Source of the DNA: CAWBRT01 sp963832365
GTDB taxonomy: Bacteria; Acidobacteriota; Terriglobia; Terriglobales; Acidobacteriaceae
NCBI GenBank assembly: GCA_963832365.1
Contig: CAWHUL010000026.1
Span: 1-64,000 of the forward strand
Direction: 5' to 3'
DNA: 64,000 bases
Shown here: positions 58,064 to 64,000 of the stretch, in pieces
Layout of the letters: the number at the start of each line of letters is the position of its first letter
How positions within the stretch are numbered: position 1 is the first letter of the stretch
Translations under genes and position numbers: made by a program
The notes under the pieces: model-generated
Databases searched by the model: none
Seen by the model: only the letters and a program-made list of their open reading frames with translations
What the model was told of the DNA's origin: nothing

Positions 58064-58256
58064 AGGGGTACGTACCCGGCGAGGTGGTCGACGCATGCAA
58101 CCCAGGAATCAGACTGACGACCGCCGCCAACACCAGAACGAATCCGACGACAAAGGCGAACCAAGGGTCCCACTCATGAATGGTTGAGTTGTACAGCATC
58201 CAGACAAGAAAGCCGTACAGTGCGATGTTGCCGATTATAGATATCAACTTTGTCAT
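58053..58256 (-). CDS. Small two-helix membrane protein
   Basis: This 67-residue protein has two hydrophobic helices (SIIGNIALYGFLVWMLY and PWFAFVVGFVLVLAAVVSLIPG) joined by a short polar turn. The C terminus ends in YPYDD. It overlaps the next gene by 11 bases. It may be an accessory subunit of the TauE-type permease. No family is recognised. Confidence 0.6.
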   Translation of the reverse strand: MTKLISIIGNIALYGFLVWMLYNSTIHEWDPWFAFVVGFVLVLAAVVSLIPGLHASTTSPGTYPYDD

Positions 58257-58281
58257 GGCATTTTCCTTGAGTGATTCCGCC

Positions 58282-58389
58282 CTACACTCTGCCTTTCAGC
58301 CAGATCTCGTAAATCACATAAGCAATGGTGCATGAGATCGTGAGCAGAAGCATCCAATATCCCAGCATTGAATTAATGAGCCATTTCAT
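58282..58389 (-). CDS. 35-residue single-helix membrane peptide
   Basis: ATG 58389 to TAG 58282 encodes MKWLINSMLGYWMLLLTISC and continues through TIAYVIYEIWLKGRV: one membrane-spanning helix with a basic C-terminal end. It overlaps the end of the TauE/SafE gene by 17 bases, the kind of overlap used for translational coupling. Small helices of this type often accompany membrane transporters. It is too short for database recognition by eye. Confidence 0.5.
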   Translation of the reverse strand: MKWLINSMLGYWMLLLTISCTIAYVIYEIWLKGRV

Positions 58390-59488
58390 GAACCTTGTCT
58401 CCTTCCAGCTTCTTCGAAGTGTCCTCAGCCCACACTAGTGGGACAACCCAGTCCGGCACCCAACTTCCCTTGCGCCTGCGAACCGCGAACCAAACCAGGG
58501 ACGAAATAAACAAGCACAGGAAGATCATCTCTCCCAACGTAAGCGTTACCGCCGCCAGGGAGAGCCACTGGTTACTCTGACCGGTCAACACATAGATGAG
58601 CCGGAGGGCGGCACCAAGCGTTGCCAGGATGAGAGAGTAGCTCAGGATGTATCTGATGGCGGGTCCGCGAACGTACGACGTGGCAATGCTGCCGACCTGG
58701 GCGCCGATCATGGCTCCGCTGATCATGAACAGCACCGCCATCATGTCCACATTTCCTTCAATCGAGTGCCGAAGCGCCCCATAGGCGCCGGAAACGACAA
58801 TCTCCAACAGATCGGTGCCGACCGCGATGTGAGTGGACGCGCCCACGATGTACACCAGCGATGGAACGCGGACGAAGCCTCCGCCAACGCCCAGGAAACC
58901 GGCGAGGATACCAGTAACCACCCCGACCAGCACGATTACCCACATGGAACAGATAACCTTCGCCGTACGGCAGCGAACGATCGGGGCCAGAGGAATCTGC
59001 TGGAACATCCGGGGCAGGTTGCTGGTTTGCACTTCGCGTGCCACCCCTTTCCCTTCCTCTGTCATCTGCTTGATGCGCTTGTGCGATCGTTGCGTTTCAA
59101 TCTGGGTGTAAAGAAAGAGAAAGAACATCACGACAACCGAGGTCATCAATAGCACCACGCCGGAGATACCCAGTCGCTTGGTATACACCAGCATCCGGAT
59201 GCCCAGCTCCACCCCCAACATGGTTCCGGCAACCATCGATAAGCCTAATGTCCAGTCGATGTTGCCCAACTGCCTGTGGCGGACTGAGGACACGAGGCCC
59301 TTGCCGCAAATGTGCGTCATATCAATGCCGGAGGCCATATACCCCGGAAAACCGAAAACGATTAGGGCGGGGGTCACCATGTATCCGCCCCCCACGCCAA
59401 TAAACCCGCCGACCATTCCCACTGTGATCCCTACCAGCACCAGCAGAAAAATCGGGGCTGTGCAACCCGCTATAGCAAAGTCGAACAT
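58373..59488 (-). CDS. TauE/SafE-family permease (sulfite/sulfonate exporter type)
   Basis: This 371-residue protein has two DUF81-type repeats. The glycine-rich signature occurs twice: GGFIGVGGGYMVTPALI (about 27-43) and AGFLGVGGGFVRVPSLVY (near 200-217). Eight or so helices are visible, with an unusually long, charged cytoplasmic loop between the halves (QIETQRSHKRIKQMTEEGKG) and a charged C-terminal tail. Family members export sulfite, sulfoacetate or other organosulfur anions, but many are unassigned. It lies 12 bp after the 199-residue gene and leads the set of small membrane proteins. Confidence 0.85.
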   Translation of the reverse strand: MFDFAIAGCTAPIFLLVLVGITVGMVGGFIGVGGGYMVTPALIVFGFPGYMASGIDMTHICGKGLVSSVRHRQLGNIDWTLGLSMVAGTMLGVELGIRMLVYTKRLGISGVVLLMTSVVVMFFLFLYTQIETQRSHKRIKQMTEEGKGVAREVQTSNLPRMFQQIPLAPIVRCRTAKVICSMWVIVLVGVVTGILAGFLGVGGGFVRVPSLVYIVGASTHIAVGTDLLEIVVSGAYGALRHSIEGNVDMMAVLFMISGAMIGAQVGSIATSYVRGPAIRYILSYSLILATLGAALRLIYVLTGQSNQWLSLAAVTLTLGEMIFLCLFISSLVWFAVRRRKGSWVPDWVVPLVWAEDTSKKLEGDKVHEMAH

Positions 59489-59500
59489 AGTGAATTCTCC

Positions 59501-60100
59501 TCAATGAGCGATGGCGTGATCAATCTTCTCAATCTTCATACCCATAAAGTCCGTCACTCCCTCTGCAAACAGCCCAAGGGTAATACCTAGCAGCAGGACC
59601 ATAGACACATTCCACGCCCCCGACCAGGGGTTGGTGCGGACTCCTTTATGCTTAAAGGTGTCTTTGTACTTAAAGCCCTTCGCCTCTTTGATCTGTGAGG
59701 GGGTCATGACGCGGATGGTGTTGGTCTGGGCGTCCATGGAAACTCTCTTGCCCGCCTTCAACTCACTAGTGGAAATCACGCCATTTGTGTTCTGTGGCAG
59801 CCGGTCGCCTTTACGTACCGGCACTGCCTGGAGTCCCTTGATTTCGTTGGCCGTGACGATCGCCAATTGGGCAGGGTTCTCCTTCGTGGCTTTGGCAAAC
59901 GTATTCGCATCGATCGCGTACCCGTCAACCGAGGCCCTGTAGTAGTACCACCGAATCATCTGGCCGCTTGTATACGAGTAAGAAATATAGGAAATAACGC
60001 TGGCGGCAGCGATCAGCCAGAACAACATTTTCACTGTAGCTTTTTTGTGGTGCGCTTGTATCGCGCCGGATGAAGTCTTTCCCTCTGTGAGGGTGGCCAT
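59501..60100 (-). CDS. Unknown bitopic envelope protein upstream of TauE/SafE
   Basis: This 199-residue protein has a perfect ribosome binding site (TAAGGAGGT, eight bases before the ATG at 60100). The N-terminal helix is at about 25-45 (MLFWLIAAASVISYISYSY). An extracytoplasmic domain of about 110 residues follows (ATKENPAQLAIVTANEIKGLQAVPVRKGDRL, VISTSELKAGKRVSMDAQTNTIRVM). A second helix lies near the C terminus (VSMVLLLGITLGLFAEGVTDF). I know no named family. As the first gene of the operon it could be a periplasmic partner or gate of the permease. Confidence 0.65.
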   Translation of the reverse strand: MATLTEGKTSSGAIQAHHKKATVKMLFWLIAAASVISYISYSYTSGQMIRWYYYRASVDGYAIDANTFAKATKENPAQLAIVTANEIKGLQAVPVRKGDRLPQNTNGVISTSELKAGKRVSMDAQTNTIRVMTPSQIKEAKGFKYKDTFKHKGVRTNPWSGAWNVSMVLLLGITLGLFAEGVTDFMGMKIEKIDHAIAH

Positions 60101-60479
60101 GCTGTACCTCCTTAAGGTACGTACTGCCCCACTCTCGCGCAGTCGCGCAAGAGCAGTCCCTCCCCCCAGTTGATACTGACATCTGTAGTGCAGATGGCAT
60201 GGAGGATGCGCTGAGAGAACGTCCTGAGTCGGTGACCGGCGTCACGGAGCAACGTGCGTTGTCAACGTTCAGAATCGCACCATCGGAGTCCCCCACCGAT
60301 AGGCCACGCGCAGCTCAACGCCACCTATTGTTCTGCTGTTTTGCGGCGCAAGCTGACCGGCAAGAACCGAAGCGATCACTTGAAATCATCGGCTATTTGT
60401 GGGTACTCCGAAGCGCATACTGCGCATGTGGAATGATGCTACACTGATTCCGAATTTGGTCGGCAATCACTCAAAAAGC
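60101..60479. other. Divergent promoter region of the PEP-synthase-like/TauE locus
   Basis: This 379-bp region separates the minus-strand operon (start 60100) from the double-receiver gene (start 60480). It includes an 8-base tandem repeat TCGCGCAG/TCGCGCAA near 60134-60151 and the strong ribosome binding site of the minus-strand gene. I see no convincing -35/-10 pair, and no small gene. Confidence 0.4.
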
Positions 60480-61283
60480 ATGGGTCCAAACATGAGTGCT
60501 ACCAGTCAGCCTCGGGTTTTGCTTGTCGACGATGAGCCGACATTTCTGGCAAGTGTGGCTAAGGCGCTGCAGAGACGGGGAATTCGCGTCACCACGGCCG
60601 AGAGTGGCGAAGCAGCCCGCTCTGCCTTCGAAGCCTCCGCATTCGATGTTGTCGTTCTCGATGTGACTATGCCCGACGCGGACGGTCATCAGCTCTTCTA
60701 TGAACTCAGGCAACGAAGCACGACGACTCCGTTCATCGTCCTCACCGGACACGGAGATGCGCAGCGGTCCTTTGAGATGTCGCTCGACGGCCTCTTTGCC
60801 TATGTGACGAAACCCTGCGAAGTCGAGGTGTTGGCAGGTCTCATCTACCGTGCCGCCGGGATGGAGCAGTCGGTTATTAAGAGTGACCGGGATCGGAGTC
60901 CGGGTTACCGCGTGTTGCTCGTGGATGACGAAGAGGCATTTCTCGCCGCAATGCGCAAGGTGCTGGCGCGTCGCGGCTTTGATGTCCTGACGGCCACCAG
61001 CGGCGAAGAGGGCTTGGCGCTGCTCAAAGCCCACGACATCGACGTTGCAATCGTCGACCTCAAGATGCCCGGCCTGGGCGGTCTGGAAGTCCTGTCACTG
61101 ATCAAGCGGGAGAAACCCGCGGTCGAGGTCATCCTGCTCACGGGGCACGGCGATATTGCTTCGGCGATTCAAGGGATGCCGCAAGGGGCCTTCGACTATC
61201 TGCTCAAGCCCTACGAACCGGATGAACTCGCCCTGAGGATTGAAGTAGCCGCCGCCCGCAAACGGGAGTCGGCATCGTCCTGA
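60480..61283 (+). CDS. Double-receiver response regulator
   Basis: This protein has 267 residues from the ATG at 60480 (or 60492). Two complete CheY-like domains lie in tandem. The first (about 10-125) has LLVDDEPTFL, VVVLDVTMPDADGH and YVTKPCE. The second (about 145-260) has LLVDDEEAFLAAMRKVL, VAIVDLKMPGLGGLE, LLTGHGD and LLKPYEPDEL. Each has its own acidic pocket, phospho-aspartate, Thr and Lys. No output domain is present, so it probably relays phosphate between the kinase and other proteins of the locus, as in phosphorelays or sink mechanisms. It is transcribed divergently from the TauE operon. Confidence 0.88.
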   Translation: MGPNMSATSQPRVLLVDDEPTFLASVAKALQRRGIRVTTAESGEAARSAFEASAFDVVVLDVTMPDADGHQLFYELRQRSTTTPFIVLTGHGDAQRSFEMSLDGLFAYVTKPCEVEVLAGLIYRAAGMEQSVIKSDRDRSPGYRVLLVDDEEAFLAAMRKVLARRGFDVLTATSGEEGLALLKAHDIDVAIVDLKMPGLGGLEVLSLIKREKPAVEVILLTGHGDIASAIQGMPQGAFDYLLKPYEPDELALRIEVAAARKRESASS

Positions 61284-61344
61284 GTTCGTGCGCAGTCTCG
61301 TAGTAGCTCGATAGACCAATCATAGCTTGGAATTTGCGGGATCT

Positions 61345-62406
61345 TCACCGGCCACACGAAAGCATGGCCTCGACTTTCCTTCGGATCGCGGCAGCGGCAT
61401 CGGGCACGTGAAGCACATCGCACTCCGAACCAAGAATGTGTGGGTGCCCGGCAGCGCGCATCTTTCCGATCAACTCCAGAGTCATGGCTTCCACTCGATC
61501 CACCGGCATCGCCTCGTCCGAGTAGAACGTTCTTGTCGGCAGATTGCCAAACAGCACCACGTTCTTTGGAACCAGGGCCGCATCCTCCCAAAGCTTGCGT
61601 GAACTGCCCATACTCAGAATCGCCGGATCGAGCCGTGTGGCAAACTGCTCCACCATGAACCCGGTCAGTTCGCCGCAATCGTGAAAGATGAGGTCCACGT
61701 CGGCCGAGGCAAGCTGTTCCCTGATTCGCAGGTTGGGCCGCATAACAAAGCGCTCGAAAATGTCCGCTCCCGAACTTATCTGTTTCGGTGATAGATAAAC
61801 GAGGTTGGCGGCCGGTTCGCAGATCATGATGGCCTTGGCACCGGCCTTGATCTGCCCTTCCAGTGAGCGCGCGATTGCTATCTCCGCGAGCGCCAGGCAC
61901 CGCTCTGCTAAGAGGATGTTCGCATCCTCTTCCGACGTCATCCCCATTCCAGCCATGGCAATCGCGGTGATCGGGTCCGCCATCAATTTCGTCATGAGCG
62001 AGAACGGCCCAATGGCCATTCCGACGGGAAGAAGATCCGTTTTCCCGGCGATATAGCGAAGCGAATCGATGTGGGCCTGGCCGCGAGCGCCGAAAGAGGC
62101 ATGCGAGGAGTCTCGCAGCAATTGCAACTTGCCCACCTCCGGCGCCTCCCCGAAATGGAAGGTTTCGGCCTCCGATTCCGGGATGCCCAGGATGCGAAGC
62201 AGATCTTCCTTTTCCAGCGAGAGGTCCATCAACGGAATCGCCAGCGGACTGGCATACCGTCGCGCTGCCTCCTCCGCTACCTCTCCCAGCAAAGTGCCGT
62301 CGCGCACGGTGCGTTGTGGGTCAGGCCTCTCGTGTAAAAGAAGATCGATCCCAATCGGAATGCGCAACCCACTGGCGGTGAGCTGGAGGTAGTATTCCCT
62401 TTTCAC
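61345..62406 (-). CDS. Uroporphyrinogen-decarboxylase (URO-D) family protein
   Basis: This 353-residue URO-D fold protein has MGMAIGPFSLMTKLMADPITAIAMAG-like central sequence, ICEPAANLVYLSPKQ, LIFHDCGELTGFM (with the His-x-Cys type segment used for zinc in corrinoid methyltransferases) and a C-terminal HILGSECDVLHVPDA. The last resembles the CGCxxP-like end of the methyl-transfer branch. True HemE has an N-terminal RQAGRYLPEY motif that is missing here. A role in methyl transfer (MtaA/CmuA-like) or in modified heme metabolism is more likely. No corrinoid protein gene is adjacent. Confidence 0.8.
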   Translation of the reverse strand: MKREYYLQLTASGLRIPIGIDLLLHERPDPQRTVRDGTLLGEVAEEAARRYASPLAIPLMDLSLEKEDLLRILGIPESEAETFHFGEAPEVGKLQLLRDSSHASFGARGQAHIDSLRYIAGKTDLLPVGMAIGPFSLMTKLMADPITAIAMAGMGMTSEEDANILLAERCLALAEIAIARSLEGQIKAGAKAIMICEPAANLVYLSPKQISSGADIFERFVMRPNLRIREQLASADVDLIFHDCGELTGFMVEQFATRLDPAILSMGSSRKLWEDAALVPKNVVLFGNLPTRTFYSDEAMPVDRVEAMTLELIGKMRAAGHPHILGSECDVLHVPDAAAAIRRKVEAMLSCGR

Positions 62407-62501
62407 GTTTTGCGCCTCGTTACGATTCTGTTCTTCAAAATAACAGAGGCAGCGGCTGCAATTCAGCTACACGCTGTGCAAGGCGATTGCGCGAATCCAC
62501 G

Positions 62502-64000
62502 CTAGAACTCCGCCAACGCCCGGTGAACCAGGTGGATGGCGATGGCGCCTTCGCCCACGGCTGAGGCTACGCGTTTCACATTCCCGGAGCGAACATCGCC
62601 GACCGCAAACACGCCGGGAAGACTGGTTTCCAGCATCTGCGGAGCACGCGTAAGGGGCCAGGCAAAGGGCGGAATCCGGCCCGTGGAAGCATCCAGGTCT
62701 CGCCCGGTGAGGATGAATCCCTTGTCATCGAAAGCGACACAGCCGCGGAGCCACTCGGTTCGTGGAGATGCCCCCGCCATAATGAACACGTGGCGGATAT
62801 CATGAGTTGAGGTTTCGCCAGTCACCTTATCGAGCCAACCAACCCGCTCCAGTTGCCTCTCACCTTGCAAGGAAACAATCTCCGTTTTGTAGTGCAGTTC
62901 GATGGCCGGATTATCGGTGATCCGTTGAATCAAGTACCGCGACATTGTCTCCGACAACCCGCTCGACCGCACCAGCATATATACCTTGCGAGCTGTCTGG
63001 GAAAGGAACACAGCGGCTTGTCCGGCGGAGTTTCCCCCTCCAACCACGATGACATCTTCGCTTTCGCACAATTGCGACTCTATGTAAGTCGCGCCGTAAT
63101 AGATTCCCTGCCCCTCGAACTTCTTGAGGCTGGCGATCGGCGGCTTATTGTATTGTGCTCCGGTGGAGACGACAATGGCGCGCGCCGCCAACGTATTGCC
63201 GTTGTCCAGAACGACCTCATAAGGACGACGGTCGCATTTCAACTGCACAACCTTGTGCGCTACCATCATCTTCGCCCCGAACTTCTGGGCTTGCGCGATG
63301 GCACGCGCCGCCAGTTCTTCGCCGGAGATTCCGACGGGAAAGCCAAGATAGTTTTCTATCTTGGAGCTTGATCCCGCCTGCCCGCCCGGAGCGTCTGTTT
63401 CAATTACGAGAGCATCCAGACCTTCCGAAGCCGCATAAACAGCCGCCGCGAGGCCGGACGGCCCCGCGCCAACGATGATCAAATCGCGCACCTGCGTCTG
63501 GTCAATACTCAGGTTGAACCCCAGGCAGTCCGCCAATTGCTGAATCGAGGGGTTGCGCAGCAAGGTCTGGCCATTGCAAAGGACCACTGGCACTTCGCCG
63601 GTCTTGACTTCGAAACGGTCGAGCAGTTCCTGCGACGGCTTGTCGGTGTCCAGATCGATGTAAGTATAAGGATGGGCATTTCGGCCAAGAAACTCGCGTA
63701 GTCGCAGGGTGTTCGCACAGTGGCGGGAACCCATCACGATGACGTTGCCCAGCCCCTTGGCAATGAGCGCGAGCCGTCGCAGGATGAACGCCCGCATGAA
63801 AATCTCGCCCAACTCGGCGTCCCTGGCGACCAGCGAACGCAGGCCATCCGCACTGATCTCGAGAAACTCACCGGCTTCCGTAACCCGCCCGCGCACCAGG
63901 CAGCGCTGCCCGGAGATCATCGTGATCTCACCCGTGAATCCGCCGGGCCGGTGCTTCGCTATTGGGCGTTCGCCTTTGAGATCCGGCTGCACGATCTCCA
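62502..64000 (-). CDS. cNMP-binding / glutaredoxin-like / thioredoxin-reductase fusion (5' end beyond window)
   Basis: The gene runs off the right edge. About 499 codons are visible. The first 75 are the end of a cyclic-nucleotide-binding-type domain (GGFTGEITMISGQRCLVRGRV). Next is a glutaredoxin-like module of about 80 residues (IVMGSRHCANTLRLREFL, VPVVLCNGQTLLRNP). The remainder is a thioredoxin-reductase fold with the FAD site IIVGAGPSGLAAAVYAASEG, the NAD site VIVVGGGNSAGQAAVFLS and the final FAVGDVRSG. The classic redox CxxC of the reductase domain is not present in the NAD half, so the glutaredoxin module may supply the thiol. It is probably a redox-signal-responsive reductase. Confidence 0.88.
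   Translation of the reverse strand, partial: EIVQPDLKGERPIAKHRPGGFTGEITMISGQRCLVRGRVTEAGEFLEISADGLRSLVARDAELGEIFMRAFILRRLALIAKGLGNVIVMGSRHCANTLRLREFLGRNAHPYTYIDLDTDKPSQELLDRFEVKTGEVPVVLCNGQTLLRNPSIQQLADCLGFNLSIDQTQVRDLIIVGAGPSGLAAAVYAASEGLDALVIETDAPGGQAGSSSKIENYLGFPVGISGEELAARAIAQAQKFGAKMMVAHKVVQLKCDRRPYEVVLDNGNTLAARAIVVSTGAQYNKPPIASLKKFEGQGIYYGATYIESQLCESEDVIVVGGGNSAGQAAVFLSQTARKVYMLVRSSGLSETMSRYLIQRITDNPAIELHYKTEIVSLQGERQLERVGWLDKVTGETSTHDIRHVFIMAGASPRTEWLRGCVAFDDKGFILTGRDLDASTGRIPPFAWPLTRAPQMLETSLPGVFAVGDVRSGNVKRVASAVGEGAIAIHLVHRALAEF

Noticed and set aside
61345..62406. Calling the URO-D protein HemE
   Set aside because: The N-terminal RQAGRYLPEY-type motif of uroporphyrinogen decarboxylase is absent and no heme genes are adjacent.

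Overview
This is a bacterial chromosomal window from a Gram-negative heterotroph. It has TAT and Sec signal peptides, periplasmic binding proteins, dense catabolic operons and a tRNA gene used as an integration site. The complete IS110-family transposase, the VC0807-type membrane protein and the overall gene mix are most like Acidobacteriota (soil or sediment). This is an inference from remembered family resemblance, not a search result.

Region 1 (1-11.4 kb) is a mobile-element zone. A 288-bp fragment of a tyrosine integrase gene at the left edge repeats part of the complete integrase at 10.1-11.3 kb. Between them lie an intact IS110-family element (with a strongly foldable segment just after the transposase), a class III aminotransferase, a frameshifted DUF5677-like gene, a VC0807-type membrane protein, a decayed IS1111-group element with recognisable 12-bp subterminal inverted repeats, and a truncated IS1595-type gene. 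A compact integrative replicon follows: a Cys-rich small protein, paired hairpins, an HUH replication initiator, an AlpA-like regulator and the integrase, ending at the 3' end of tRNA-Pro(CGG).

Region 2 (11.6-29.8 kb) is catabolic. A GntR-livKGFMH branched-chain-type ABC operon (livK and livG each carry one frameshift) is followed by a three-subunit molybdenum hydroxylase, two MFS carriers, a LysR regulator divergent from an iron-dependent alcohol dehydrogenase/maleylacetate reductase, an indel-riddled methylmalonate-semialdehyde dehydrogenase copy and an orphan molybdate-type binding protein.

Region 3 (30.4-34 kb) is a wrecked uptake-type [NiFe] hydrogenase operon. The small subunit is fused by deletion to HybA, HybB is frameshifted and the large subunit lacks its middle, yet the maturation protease is intact.

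Region 4 (34-49.7 kb) is mainly one long minus-strand operon headed by a ROK regulator behind a near-consensus sigma-70 promoter. It holds a 3-hydroxyisobutyrate-dehydrogenase-type oxidoreductase, an SsuABC-type transporter, an NAD epimerase, a LarA-like racemase, an amidohydrolase and an intact MmsA-type dehydrogenase, followed by an aminopeptidase and an aldo/keto reductase. An MFS carrier and a second orphan binding protein lie upstream.

Region 5 (49.9-61.3 kb) is the most unusual part. Two paralogous PEP-synthase-like proteins (ATP-grasp plus phosphohistidine domain plus an unfamiliar C-terminal domain, with no PEP-synthase barrel) face each other. They sit with a Cache-type sensor kinase, a response regulator, a double-receiver protein, a TauE/SafE permease and four small or unknown proteins, most of them membrane proteins. 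The layout suggests an envelope-sensing system in which phosphohistidine enzymes take part, possibly tied to sulfite or sulfonate export. A URO-D protein and a cNMP-glutaredoxin-thioredoxin-reductase fusion close the window. Single-base indels occur in several otherwise well-conserved genes, so part of the apparent decay may be assembly error.
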